Shown: positions 1 through 12,200, numbered from the stretch's first letter. The stretch is 64,000 nucleotides of DNA from Tubulanus polymorphus (GCF_964204645.1 NC_134027.1:15302485-15366484); one strand, 5' to 3'. Notes: a model not told the origin generated them from the letters alone. Translations and numbers: made by a program.

Positions 1-1286
1 GCTTGGACTATTGTTGAATATGGGTATTGTACAAAAAAGAGGTCAACTGAAAACGTACTGGTCGAGTGAATTTGTTACAATGATCCCTATGTTCTCAAAA
101 ACAATGTCTGGTAAGCGTTTTATGAATATTCTCCGCTTCCTACACTTAGTCAATAATGAATCGGTTGAAATAGACAAAACAAATAAATTGTGGAAATGTG
201 AACCTTTATTGAAATACCTGGTGAAACAATTCCAGAAAGCGTATATCCCACGTCGGGAGTTGGCAATGGATGAAACTATGGTCAAATTCAAAGGGAGATT
301 AGGAATAAAACAATATATAAAAAATAAACCAACAAAATGGGGAATGAAGTTTTTCACCTTGGCTGAATCTACTAATGCATATGTATTGAATGTTGTACCG
401 TACAGTGGTCAACGGGACGAGACTGATGTTGGGAAAACTACACAAGCTGTAATCGACGTATATGAACCATACTGGCATAAAGGGTATTGGTTGTTTACTG
501 ACAATTACTAAACCAGTATTGAGCTTATGCTTGAACTAGAACCAAAAAGAATACTGTTATGTGGCACAGTGAATGCCAATAGAAAGGGTTTGCCTATAAA
601 TATGTCAAAAACGTGTGCCGCAGTAAAAAAACTTGATCGTGGGGAAAGCATTACCCGTATGAGTGGTGAAATGATAGTTATTACCTGGAAGGACAAACGA
701 GTTGTAAACCTATTATCAAATATCCCTGGCAGTAATGACAATACTAACATAGAGAGGGTGGGAAAAGGTGGAGATGCGAAAAATATTACCAAACCAAATG
801 CCATCATTTTGTACAACAAATTCATGGGCGGGGTGGATCTCTCAGATCAACGGGATCTCTCAAATCATTGACGTGGTACCTGCAAATATTCTATCACATG
901 TTTAGGCTGTCAGCAGTTCAGGCCTTTATTATTCATAGAGAATTGCACCCTGATTCAAAGAAATCACAACTTGAATTCTTTATTGAACTTGTCAAGGTTT
1001 GGTTGATGGACGTACTTATACTGGCAGGCAAGGTCGTCCATCCCAACAGTTCGAGGCTGCTAGATTCAATAGAAATCTTGTTCATGCCCCACTACGCCTA
1101 AACTCACAGTCAAAATGCAAGGTACATGTACGTCGGGTTAACACCCAGTTCATCTGCGAGGCTTGTGAAGTTAGAATGTGTCCATTCTCTTGTTTTCATA
1201 GATATCACTACATGGGCAAATATGAGTTTGATGATCCTGATAAAGTAGGTGCCAAAGTAGCAAGAAAGAAGCAGAGAAAGGTTTAG
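1..1286 (+). pseudogene. piggyBac-type transposase, broken, 5' end outside window
   Basis: This is a decayed piggyBac (DDE_Tnp_1_7) cut-and-paste transposase. The three conserved acidic positions are visible in order: D in LAMDETMVKFKG, D in GYWLFTDNYY, and D in KFMGGVDLSDQ. A C-terminal Cys/His-rich segment follows (CEACEVRMCPFSCFHRYHY), as in family members that read hairpin ends. The frame is broken by a TAA at 509-511, by a frameshift near 845-870 and by another near 1000-1100, so no full protein is made. The element's start lies left of the window. Its right end is probably at 1821, where GAAAGGG abuts TTAA (1822-1825), the obligate piggyBac target site. I am confident of the family. The exact reading-frame breaks are approximate. 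Confidence 0.85.
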
Positions 1287-1825
1287 ATATATATAAGTAC
1301 ATATATTTAGGTTTTTATTCAGTAATACAAGTATGTGAACAAGAATTTTCAACATATTCTAATGTTTAAGCTTTTTACTACAGTTTCACTATTCTGAGGT
1401 AGCACCCGCTACAGCCTGATAAAATCTGAATATATATTGAATTGATATATTATGTAATTGTATGTGTTATTTGAGGTTATAAGTCGAATAAAAAACAATA
1501 AACTTGTAAATTAAATGAATTCATACATTCAAAATAAACATTTTCAAATATGATCAAATATTTTGTTAAAAATTTTGATATTTTCACTTGGTTTCCATGG
1601 TAACTGAGGTGACTTTATTCCAAAATAAAACGGCTGAACCAAATATTCTGAGATGCATCTTGTAATTATCGACCAGAAAATATGTACTTTTATGGGACTA
1701 TCTCTTCAAAGTTGTGAGTTATCCAACTTTTCCTATCAGTGGTTTTAATTATTATCGCATACAAAAAACAATAGGAATCACAAAGGGGTCATTATGAAAA
1801 AAATATTTGAGTGAGAAAGGGTTAA
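1287..1825. mobile_element. 3' non-coding tail of the piggyBac remnant, ending at TTAA
   Basis: AT-rich sequence downstream of the transposase with no open frame of note. It ends GAGTGAGAAAGGG followed by TTAA, which fits a piggyBac terminus (CCC...GGG tips inside TTAA duplications). The partner terminus is outside the window. Confidence 0.5.
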
Positions 1826-2019
1826 TCTTATCTTTGCGTGTTTCAGTATTATTTCTATAATTTTTTTTGTCACTTGTTTACTACAAGTTTTACAATAACT
1901 TTGCTTACCATCTTTCTGAGTTTTATGATTTTTATGATATATTCTGATAATGATTTATTTATTTTACACTTCCAACATTTCTTATAGTATATATTTATCG
2001 TTTGTGATTGTTCCTCCAT
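1826..2019 (-). pseudogene. HNH endonuclease gene fragment of a third Polinton copy
   Basis: Read on the minus strand from an ATG at 2019-2017, preceded by TATAATAA. The fragment starts MEEQSQTINIYYKKC and then shows CWKCKINKSLSEY, closely matching the N-terminus of the HNH gene of the intact Polinton at 19618-20292 (INIYYKKC, CSKCELDKSLTEF). After about 30 codons the frame shifts, although a second Cys pair (YCKTC) is still recognisable in another frame. The fragment stops at the piggyBac TTAA around 1825. It sits just inside a polymerase fragment and a palindromic terminus, the same order as the right end of the intact element. Confidence 0.7.
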
Positions 2020-2040
2020 TTATTATACATATTTTTATTA

Positions 2041-2160
2041 AAATTGTTTAACATATTTCCCTTTCTCTAAGTGAGATTTAGTTTTATTATGTCTTGCTTT
2101 TTTAGATTTATCTATAATGATTTTACATGTTGGACAGTAGTACTTCTTATTTGCTTCCAT
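2041..2160 (-). pseudogene. Protein-primed polymerase N-terminal fragment in the right end of the third Polinton
   Basis: The minus-strand frame begins at ATG 2160-2158, MEANKKYYCPTC, and carries the first C2H2-like finger (C-x2-C ... H-x5-H). It ends after about 40 codons (KGKYVKQF then stop). It is homologous to residues 1-30 of the intact polymerase at 9125-13156 but continues no further, so it is an end-duplicated stub rather than a deleted gene. The intact element has an equivalent stub in its right inverted repeat. Confidence 0.8.
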
Positions 2161-2238
2161 TTTAATATCAAATTTTTTATTAAAATTGATTTTACGTATT
2201 TTATTCATATAGAAAATATTCATTTATAAAAATATTTA

Positions 2239-2321
2239 AGTAATTGGGAATGTGTTTGTTCAGGTCAAAGGGTCGAAAAAATAAATTCGAGCGTGCCTGA
2301 ACAAACACATTCCCGATTACT
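2239..2321. repeat. Palindromic terminus of the third Polinton relative
   Basis: The outer ends are AGTAATTGGGAATGTG and CACATTCCCGATTACT, giving an 83-bp imperfect palindrome with about 26-bp arms. The middle keeps GTCAAAGGGTCGA and AATTCGAGCGTG, shared with the termini of the two other Polinton copies. The last base of the element is taken as T2321, by analogy with the ends of the intact copy. Confidence 0.75.
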
Positions 2322-3134
2322 CCCGCTTAAAATGTGTGGCACTTGGTGACTGGTGATCAGAATTGCCTAGCATATAAATAACATTCAATAAGCTCTTTGG
2401 TTTACCTTTGTCAGCGATATGATGTTGGCATTGAGCCAATTCATGTAAAATCGCGGTACGTTTTTTTATGTGAGCATTTGTTTCATTGGTTCTTGGCTTA
2501 AAAGACGTATAATCGATGCGATTGAAGACATGGCGAACCTCCGTCGATGACATGGTCAACTGAGTTAAAATTCTACGAAAAACTGTTTTTGGCGGGAAAA
2601 TTCTTAGCTCTCGCGTATAAAATTGCAATGACCTCGATTGGGGGGGCGTTGTCTCTACGAACAAATGGGATTGTTTTTTGGATATACGGGGAATTCCGGC
2701 GCTACTAAAATTATGGGAAAGCCATAGAATGGTGTACGTTTCATTGGACTAGGTGCCGTATACGTGCCGATTTCAAATGCTCATTGCTGGTGAGGATGTA
2801 ATTATTTCACTCATCTGCCATAGGTATTGTTTCATTTTAATACCCGGTGATTGTTTTGATTGACATTGAGGTGTAAGCGAATATTCACTTACACGAGGCC
2901 TCCACATGCACGCGGAGTGCTACACCACACACACACACACACACACAAGCTCGTACAGTACACTACGGTGATGCTGTAACGCGTGAACGTTTGATATGAA
3001 AATAGGCTGAATAATCATAGCAGAAGATGAGCGCTGTGTTTTCTGTTCGATAGAATTTGTAATAAATTGTAATTTCTTGTGACCTGAAAATACTAAGCAG
3101 CAAACTAAAAGGTCTGTCGAGGTCTGAATATTGT
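2322..3134. other. Unassigned sequence with one unrecognised minus-strand open frame and a CA microsatellite
   Basis: A 115-codon minus-strand open frame spans 2317-2664 (contains SSTEVRHVFNRIDYTSF). I do not recognise it, and its end lies at the Polinton stub, so it may be chance or a disrupted exon. A (CA)n run of about 11 units lies at 2926-2948. No other gene is seen. Confidence 0.3.
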
Positions 3135-4597
3135 CACTTTCCAAAAACGGCTTATTCTGCCAATTTCGGCGTTTTCCGCCAATTATGGCAGAATCAGCCG
3201 TTTATGGATCACTCAGTTTTGAAACTTTCACAGTCGTTTATGGCTTAATCAGCCAGTTTCAGCTCACTGAGTTTCGAGTTTTGCTTTAAAGTTTTTTGCG
3301 CACTTCCGGTTCAATTAGCGCATGTTGCCGATGACGTCATAATCTCGAGCAGACGATTAGCTTTCATATGACGCTAGGATGGAAATTTTTGAGCTAGGTA
3401 AAGTGGTCAAATTTACGTTTTTCTAAATGATTACGTCATATGAAGCCCAAAAACTCCGGGAAAACTCTCAAAACTACTACAGCATGAAACAAGTTTATTA
3501 ATCATGATTTTTGTTAAAAATAAATTTGGGAACTAGTTTTAAAAACTATTATAAAGTTTTCAAGTAAACGTTGCCATGGGTACACATAAAAACATTCGCC
3601 ATTTCTGGCGTATTCCGCCGTTTTTGGCGTAGTTAGTTTTATAATCATAAACTATTAAGCCATTATTGGCAGTCCCCTTGTTACATATGAGGATTCCCCC
3701 ACCCACTTAGACGTTTCCCCTAGTGTCTACGCGGTACTTTTTTCGGAATAAAATAATTAATTTGCTGAGGTGAACGGATGTGTAAATATTATATGTTAAA
3801 AATAAAAATAAAATTATTATTATTATAATTATCATTCTCATAAGACAAATCAATCATGGATGTATAAACTAGTGTATCAAAAATCTAGTTTTAAGTTTTG
3901 CCCATGGTCTTATCTTGCCTAATAAAGCATAGAATGGTTGAGGGATATATTGGACTGCATATGATGTTGGTTAATTGAAGGTAATTAACATCTTCGATGC
4001 CTCCAAGCTAATTGATGGATTCTTGTGATGGATAGTGATTGAATGAATTGGTGGCCGATGACGTTACAACTCAAAATCGATACAGCTGTATCTAGACTCA
4101 TTTCAAAATACAACAAACATTTTCGAAACAATTTGGGATACATGTATGTATATATTTATTTCATAGAATACAGGTATACAGAAAGAACAGAATTCAAATA
4201 CATTTGCCATCGGAAACCCATACATTTATATTTAATTCTTTCTTGAAGCCTGGAACGGATCAATGAGATTAATTTTTCGGCGCAAATATACAAATGTATG
4301 CCAGCAGAAAAGCGATGATGTCATAATAGGGACTCCCATCGAACTAAGCATTATAAATAGCACCTGTAAAACTATCTAAGCTAAAAACGCCGTTTCTGGC
4401 GATGTAGTTTTAAAAACTGTAACAGCTGAAAACGGCGGAAATGGCGTTTTTTAAGAACAAGCCAAAAATGGCAGAAAACGCCGATTTCGGCTAAATTGGC
4501 AGAAGCAGTTTAAAACTGAGTAATCCATAAATGGCTGATTCTGCCGTTATTGGCGGAAAACGCCGAAATTGGCAGAATAAGCCGTTTTTGGAAAGTG
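3135..4597. mobile_element. 1.46-kb non-autonomous DNA element with long inverted ends
   Basis: The left end CACTTTCCAAAAACGG (3135) is mirrored by the right end CCGTTTTTGGAAAGTG (4597). The inverted ends run about 85 bp with few mismatches. They are made of short internal repeats such as TTGGC, GGCGTTTTCCGCC and TGGCAGAAT, which recur at 3590-3670 and 4385-4500. No transposase is encoded. A clear target duplication was not found, so the superfamily is left open. Confidence 0.7.
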
Positions 4598-4747
4598 TTC
4601 CTGACTGGTAGTGGTAAATTCCAGGACTTAAAACGATCTAATAGCCGATTTCTTCTGTACCACCGATATTTTAGCTTCCGTGGCCAACATTGGAAGAGGT
4701 TTCCAAGACCCAATATTCAGCCACCCTCTGATATGTGATGAATTTTA

Positions 4748-5315
4748 GGCCATCCCAAAATAATGGTCTGTTTGCCGTAACCCGACCAACCTGACTTCAG
4801 AGGTACCGAGTGAAAACTTTTTTCTAGGATTCATTGAAATAAATTTTATTTTTGATAAAAACAGCCGACCGACTATGAGCTACGTATGTTTGAATTCTAG
4901 TGTGCATGGTGTGAAAACATGCCTTGACATGTGGCCTAGTTTAAGTTTCCAGGAAACTGGCAGTGTTCCAATAAGCTGCCATTCATTCTAATAGTGACTA
5001 AAGTGACTGAATAGCTGGTAACGTGAAAGCGCGCACATATTCAATGTACCGTTTCATTTTTAAGACAGAGATGACGCTCTGGACGAAGTTATAATTTTAG
5101 AATAATTCTTGAAATCTACGCTATTAGACAAATTTCCTGTGCGCAACGTAGATGATTTTTTGCGATATTGTTTCCATGTAAAAAAGCCCAAAGGTGAAAA
5201 ATTTGGTTTTTTTTTGCCCAAAAATTTTGCAAAAAAAAAATTCTACCTACCTACCGACTCATCCTGAAAAGTTGAGTCGGTGTTGCAGCAAACAGACAAT
5301 TATTTTGGGATGGCC
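4748..5315. mobile_element. MITE with GGCCATCCC ends and TTA duplication
   Basis: The left end GGCCATCCCAAAATAATGG is mirrored by the right end ATTATTTTGGGATGGCC (568 bp). It is flanked on both sides by TTA, the typical PIF/Harbinger-type duplication. It has no coding capacity. A further copy of the same end occurs at 51425. Confidence 0.65.
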
Positions 5316-5610
5316 TTATTTGAATATTTTTTCATATATTAAACATATTTTTTTGAAAATATAAAATAGTTTCCCTGCCGTGCCTACCTGTACCCTACAA
5401 ACTTTTAGACGTGGACCGCAAACAAATGTATATCTTTGGTCTTATTTGACTACAAAATAATTCTTTAGGAAAGATAAAATACAATATAAACTGTGGATCT
5501 TTGAAGTCACGAATTAAAAAGATTTTTCAAGCAATGCCCTTACTCCAAACAACCTCTAGCTTTCAAGGTAAACCACACTTTGCCCATGGGCAATTTATTT
5601 GTATCTACAT
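5316..5610. repeat. Dispersed repeat, inverted partner of 51125-51424
   Basis: This stretch includes a TTTGAAAATATAAAATAGTT run, a GGTCCACGTC-like box and CAAGCAATGCCCTTACTCC. It matches the reverse complement of 51125-51424. Since that partner follows a MULE-like gene fragment, this is probably the 3' part of another copy of the same element. Confidence 0.6.
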
Positions 5611-6123
5611 CCATACCGTCGAAATGCCAGGTCTTCGTCACGTATACAGTGAATGCCATAGAATGGTATTGTGTTCAGTGTTGCCATCTTCCTGATTTTA
5701 CTACTTATAGTAATATTTTCTAATGAGAAAATCTGATTTGATTTTTTGGATGCGTACAGCAATATGATAGATGTTACTGTGAGTGTAACTGTTGATTACT
5801 GATTAATTTGAATATAATACAAAGGTATACAAACAGACAAATCAGATGTATGCCGGATGCTACATGTATATCATTAGCTAGCAACTTCTCATTTGCCATC
5901 TACCAGTTAAGTTTGGGGTACAGGCGGAAGGCTTCTGCTTGCCATCTGTATCCTCGATCACGTGCATCAATGATGGTCTAGCATCACTCACCTTGATGTT
6001 GTTAAATCTATAAATCACAAAATTTAGAGTAGGCCTTTAGGAACATATTTGTATTCGAAAAAATATTTGCAACATGCATTTAAGAATATCTTTTTAGTTG
6101 TACTGTTATGCTGTTTTTTGTAG

Positions 6124-6270
6124 TTTGTGACTTATGCTCGAGTTGGGAGTTTTTTCGCTGTACTTTTGTGTAATACGATTATGTGGACGTGCTTTGTGAA
6201 AGCATTGCGACGTTGTACTTCAACTGCAGAGGCAACAATTGTTAACACAGCTACAAACTTTCTTCTCACG
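6124..6270 (+). CDS. TMEM42-like (EamA-type) membrane protein, internal exon
   Basis: This host exon is bounded by a TAG acceptor (6121-6123) and a GTAAGT donor at 6271. It has 49 codons in phase 0. It encodes ARVGSFFAVLLCNTIMW followed by a short hydrophilic turn and STAEATIVNTATNFLLT, the two-helix pattern of the small half-EamA proteins related to TMEM42. The frame continues directly into the exon at 24239-24412. Such proteins belong to the drug/metabolite transporter clan and sit in membranes, but their substrate is unknown. The first exon was not found in the window. The identification rests on motif order and on the matching terminal exon, so TMEM42-like is likely but not proven. Confidence 0.7.
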
Positions 6271-7340
6271 GTAAGTGTATCGACTTCTTTCTCCTTTAGA
6301 TTTCAAGGATTAAAGAGTCCATAGACGAATTTGTGACCTTTGCTTTATTTCCATCACTCTAGAGAAAAGTTTTAATCTAAATAAATTTTCAAATTTTTTT
6401 AGGGTTATTTAAACTTGGTTCACATAATTTGAAGTGTTCATAAAAGGCGTTCATAAAAGCGTTCATAAAGCGTTCATTGTATGTTTTTTCCCGATCTCCT
6501 TTGTACGTATAACACAGGAAAATCCAGTGTCCAGTATAGATGGGCGGTTGCTACTGCAACCCCGGTGTCCGAAGTCTGGGCAGGGCTGTGGCTGTATTCA
6601 GATGGTACCAGTATATTATCACGAAATAGCATACATGGTCTGTGTAGCTTACCTTCTTAAGTGTGATGTTTTTTTTGCTCAACCCATTAGACCGCAGAAC
6701 ATATGTTGACAATGTCCACTGTATAATACCGCCACCTATATGAAAAGTAGTGAAGGACATTGCCTCGGATTGTGTCAGCATAGAGAGATGAACTGCTGCA
6801 ACCTATCAGACATTCCAAAAATGGGTATTCCTATTCCACATATCGGAGTTACAACAACCAGAAGTTTGTGAGCTGCATTTTTCTGTCCGTGGTTTAGTGG
6901 CTAGCTCAGAACACTTAATGCACTTATCATGACAATGAATTCTCCTCCTCACTGAGTGAATGTGGATCAAGCTAAACAGCTTTTACTCGGGTCTCATGGC
7001 GGAGAAAGTGATCGGGATGATAATGCATCGGACATCGCCGTGAATGAGCAGGTATGAGTAAAAATATCTGATGAATAAAATGTGGCCCGGCTAATTGGTT
7101 TTTTTTGTTTACATCGGTGTTCTATTCTGACTCGTGCTGGAGATCTGTGTTTTCGCTGTCACTGATTATGATCTCCTATCTACTGATATTTCTAGAGTCA
7201 GAGAGACTTCTCTGAACCTGCATTGTTAACATAGTGAGATACACATTTTTAACTTAAAAGTTATGATCGGCCTGTGAAAATTGTCTAATAAAGTAGTAAG
7301 TTGTAGTACTGTAAAAGAATGGCTGACTGGTAGTTACTGT
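6271..7340. other. Intron sequence without a recognised gene
   Basis: The beginning of the 18-kb TMEM42-like intron. A short direct repeat of GTTCATAAA-type units lies at 6436-6478. No coding feature is supported. Confidence 0.5.
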
Positions 7341-8850
7341 TTCTGGCGATGTGGCAATATCTGTCTCCATAGAGGAAGCTAGGATGGCTCGGCAATCAAC
7401 AGGTTTTGGGCCCAGGACAGGAGTGAGAGTGTTTGACGAAATGTTTGACGGGGACAAAAGAATTCGAGATATGGCTGACGAAATTTATGGGATACATACG
7501 TATTCAGAAACTTATTTATGTTTTTACGGAAAATGAAGTAACCACGCCCACAGAATATAAAGTAACCAGAGTGACAGGAGTAGAAAAGCAGAAGCCTACA
7601 TGGAACTTGCGGTGCCCGGACGATCAGTCCATAAGCCGTGTAATGAGACACGCTTCGGATGACGGTCCAGCTGCATTGGGTATTTCGAAGTCACATTATC
7701 TGTCAAGAGGTAAGCCAAAAGAAATTAGCCCATATAGCAAATTAACGACAATCAGTAAAAGGGACAACAAAAATGTTACAGATTGCACGATTCGTGGAGA
7801 AAAGGTGGCTGCCGTGCTAAAAAGTGCCGGAGAAAGCGTGAGTGATAGCCTACTAGTAGCCATGTTGATTGAAGGGCTCCCGGAGATGTACAAGCCATTC
7901 TCAACTGTCATCAATAGAGAGATATAATGTCATTTAGCAACTTAAAAATAGCTCTTAGGAACTACAATGAAACTTACAGAAGCATTACGACTGAGGGTAA
8001 CGATGACACAGTTGAGAACATTGATTATAGGGTTGATCGTGGACTGGGTAGAGCCTGTTTCCATAATGGCAACAGTGGTGGTTGGATTGATAGCAACAGC
8101 CGCAATCATGGAAGTTACACTCAACCTACTATGAATAATGGTAGTAGGTCATCAATAATACATTGAGTGTCGAGATTCAATGAATCATATTCAGGATCGA
8201 GGCAAAGGCGAGGAATCGTCATTCTTCTTCAAAGTCAATTCCGGCAGTGCAAATGATATGCACAACAAAACACTCAACACTGATCAGTCGACTGTGGAAC
8301 AACAGCCTATATAATCACTGACGAGTCGAAGTTTATCTCGTTCGATGGAACATTTGATAGTTCACAGCATTATATCGAACTAGCAGATGGTTCAAGGAGA
8401 ATTAATCTAGCCTTAAACGGTGGCGATGCAGTGGTTCGTTTACCCAACTCTAATGGGATTATACATAATATTACCCTGACAAAAACTCTGTACGTTCCGT
8501 CGTTCAAACAGGATATAGTTTCCGTTCAAGCCGGTACCGTACAAGGTGTTGAAGTCGAATTTCTAAGTGATCGCGGTAGCATAACCACACTGAGGGGCCA
8601 TACGTTTAATTTTCACAGACACTACAGATTGTACTACATGTGCAACTTAATATCCAAGAATAAAGAAGGCCAGTCATTGGAAGACTGGCATAGAATTCTA
8701 GGGCACTGCAACCAAGAGGATGTTCTGAAATTGGAGTCTGCCACTAAAAGGATCAAAATAACATACATTTCAACACAAAATTTCAAGCGTGAACCTGATA
8801 CCTGAGCTTAAGCTCCATTCGATCTTGTGCACTGCGATTTGGCAGTCTGT
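7341..8850 (+). pseudogene. Ty1/copia-type gag-pol remnant
   Basis: Several frames hold copia landmarks in order. A gag N-terminus around 7430-7520 reads FEIWLTKFMGYIRIQKL. A UBN2-type gag segment around 7790-7920 includes SDSLLVAMLIEGLPEMYKPF. A degenerate protease region around 8290-8400 has VDCGTT where D-S/T-G is usual. The GAG pre-integrase motif is around 8670-8750 (LEDWHRILGHCNQEDVLKLE), and the start of an integrase core may be at about 8820 (FDLVHCDLA). Frames are broken by shifts near 7465 and stops near 7925, 8166 and 8310. No long terminal repeats were seen. The intact Polinton is inserted at 8858, ending the visible pol. Confidence 0.75.
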
Positions 8851-8851
8851 C

Positions 8852-8857
8852 AATGCA
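8852..8857. repeat. Target-site duplication, left copy (AATGCA)
   Basis: Six bases directly before the element, repeated exactly at 22182-22187 after its other end. Confidence 0.9.
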
Positions 8858-9044
8858 AGTAATAGGGATAATAGGCTTTCATACCAAAGGTCGAAGGGTC
8901 GAGCTCGTAAAAAAATGAAAATAATAATTTACAGTTGAATTAGTCGCGCACACTCCTAATTCAACTGTAAATTATTATTATTTTCATTTTTTTACTCACT
9001 CGCCCCTTCAACCTTTGATACGAAAGCCTATTATCCCTATTACT
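8858..9044. repeat. 187-bp imperfect palindrome at the left tip
   Basis: The outer arm starts AGTAATAGGGATAATAGGC and the inner arm, read backwards from 9044, starts identically. The first 23 bases agree, then a few substitutions (for example GGTCGAAGGG outside, GGTTGAAGGG inside) and one 3-base length difference. The arms meet around a GC-rich centre (TCGCGCACAC near 8945). The outer arm carries GAGCTCG where the inner carries GAGTGAG. Confidence 0.9.
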
Positions 9045-9213
9045 CTTAAAATATTCACATAAATGAATAACATTTAAATCATTGAACTTCTAAAATCAAT
9101 TTTAATAAAAAATATAGTATTAAAATGGAAGCAAATAAATACTACTGCCCAACATGTAATATCGATATAGATAAATCCCAAAAAGCAAGACACAATAAAA
9201 CTAGAACACATTT
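8858..9213. repeat. Left terminal inverted repeat of the intact Polinton
   Basis: 356 bp matching the reverse complement of 21826-22181 with no difference seen by eye. It holds a 187-bp palindrome, an AT-rich leader and the first roughly 30 codons of the polymerase gene including its first zinc finger. Confidence 0.9.
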
Positions 9214-12200
9214 AGAGAATAAATTGAAACTAGAGTATGAAGATGATATATTAGAAACTAAATTAGAAGAATTAAAGAATGAAAAAGAAACATATAAATG
9301 TGATATATGTAATCAATCATTCAGTGATAAAAGATATTATAAAGAACATTTAAAATCTATAAGTCATATTAGAAATAAGAATAATGATATTTTAGGTGAA
9401 GATTATTTTGATAATGATAACGATAAGAAACAGAAGACAATTAAAAGAATAAAAAATAAATTAAACAATAAAAGACCATACATGGAAGATGTAAGAAATT
9501 ATATTAATTCATTAGATAAAAAAAAAGATATAGAGATAACCGAAGCATTTAAAAGTGATATTGGTCCAGCAGCTATCGAGTTTAAATTTCATAAAGGTAA
9601 AACATTAGAAGAAAATAAAAAACATTTAGAAAATATGAAAGAAATAATAAAAATAATTACAGATGTTGAATATCCTAAAATTAGTATATCAGTTAAAGTA
9701 AAGTTTATAAAATCTGAAGATAAACCAATATATAATATAAATTCTCATTCACAACATATTATATCTAAACAACATATAGATGATAAATTAGAAAAATGTT
9801 ATAATGAAATAAAAACTAAAATAGAAGAAAAATATTTTGAAGGATCTGGTTTAATATTTGATGAGATAATATTTATAACTTTACATGTTTATAACACAAA
9901 ATATAATAAGTTAACTAAATCAAAACCAATTGATGAAAATAATTTATCATATTATAAAGATGATAGTATAAATGGAACAAGTTATATTAAACTACCATTT
10001 AAAACTAATGCTGTAATAAATATACAAAATGAAGACGAAAAATGTTTTCTATGGGCTATAATAAGTTGTTTACATCCAACAGAAGATATTACACATAGTT
10101 TTAGATTAACTCATTATAAACCATTTGAAAATAATTATAAGATAGATAAGTATCCTGTTAGAATTAAAAACATCCCCAAAATAGAAAGAGATAATAATCT
10201 TAAAATAAATGTATTTGATTTAATTAAATTACCAAATACAAAAGGAAATAATATTAAACATTATACATTAGAACCTTTATACCTATCAAAAGATTATGAT
10301 TCAAACGATGTTATAGATATATTATATTATGAGAATCATTATATGTGGATTAAACAAATAGATTTATTTTTTAGAACAGAAAGTGATCACCATAATAAAA
10401 TATATCTATGTAGAAAATGTTTACATAGATTTAGTAATGAAAGTACATTATTAAATCATAAACAACTATGTGATAATCATGATTATTGTAAATTAGTTTT
10501 ACCAAATGAAAAAGATAAAATATTAGAATTCAAAAAATATGATTACAAAAATAAAGTACCATTTGTAATATATGGAGATTTTGAATCATTAAATAAAGAA
10601 TTAACAGATAAAGATAGAAAAGATATATATTATAAAAGAAAGAAATTAAATTCTAATGAAAGTGATTATTCAGATGAACCACCAATAACAAATACAATTA
10701 AAAAGATTCATCAATCAGCTGCTGCTTTCGGGTTATATATTAAATCTAATTATCCAGAACTAATCGAAAGTGAATATTATAATTATAGAAATGAAAATGT
10801 TATCAATCATTTTTGTGACTTATTAATTGAATATGAAATAAGATTTAATGAAAAGTTAAATAAAAATATAGAAATTATAATGACAGAAGAAGATAAAGAA
10901 GAATTTGAGTTTGCAGATAAATGTTATTATTGTGAAAAGATATTTAATTGTAAAGATAAAAAAGTAAGAGACCATGATCATTTGAATGGAAAGTTTAGAG
11001 GCGCAGCGCATGAGAATTGTAACTTACAAGCTAAGAAAATTAACTTTGTACCAGTTATATTTCATAATCTATCAGGATATGATGCACATTTATTTATCAA
11101 ACAGTTATGTCATAAAATAGAAGAAATCAATAATGAAATAGAAATATTAAATTCAAATAGATCAAAAGATAAAATACCAACTTATAAATTTAGAATGTTA
11201 GCTAAAACATCTGAGAATTATATATCATTCCAATTTGGTTGTCTAAGATTTATAGATTCATATAGATTTTTAAGTAGTTCATTAGACAATCTATCAAAAT
11301 CATTAGTTGATTATGAATTAAAGATATTAAAAGAATATTACCCAAATTATGATGATTTTAAATTAATGAGATATAAAGGAGCGATTCCATATTCTTTCTA
11401 TAAAAATCATAATGATTTTAATATAACTGAATTATTAAAAGAACAATTTTATGATGAATTAAAAAATGAATATGTTAAAGATGAAGTTTATAATAGAACA
11501 TTGAATATTTGGAATCATTTCAAAATAGAAAATCATGGTCAATTAGTAGATTTATATTTAAAATCAGATGTATTATTATTAACCGATATATTCGAAAGGT
11601 TTAGAGATGTAAACCTAAAATATTTTAACATTGATCCTTGTCATTGTTATTCATCACCAGGATTAACATGGGATTGTGGATTAAAATTTACAGATATAAA
11701 AATGGATTTGTTAACAAATATAGATCAATTACTATTATTTGAAAAATCTATAAGAGGAGGTGTTTCAGGTGTATTGGGTGATAGATATTTCAATGTAAAT
11801 GATAATCCTGGATATAAATTATTATACATAGATGCAAATAATCTTTATGGTTGGGCAATGATGGAACCACAACCTTATGGGATGTTTGAAATAACTGAAG
11901 TTTTACAAATTGATAAATTTGATTGGAAGAAAAGAATCCTAGATATTGCAGATGATTCAGATACTGGTTACTTCTTTGTTGTAGACTTGGAATACCCTGA
12001 AAACATTAAATTCAAATCTAGAAATCTAGCATATTGTCCCGAACATAAAACTGTTAAACATGAAGAATTATCAAATTATCAAAAAAGAATTAAACCCGAT
12101 AATCATATTCATACTGAAAAGTTAATGGTAACTCAAGAAGATAAATATAATTACGTTGTGCATTATAGAATGTTGAAGTTTTATTTGAATCAAGGAATGA

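Noticed and set aside
2317-2664. Host gene on the minus strand
   Set aside because: The frame is unrecognised and ends inside a Polinton tip, with no splice or start evidence.
8858-8878. Resemblance of TAGGGATAATAGG in the Polinton tip to the I-SceI recognition site
   Set aside because: Only about half the site matches, the other subfamilies lose it, and no LAGLIDADG enzyme is encoded.
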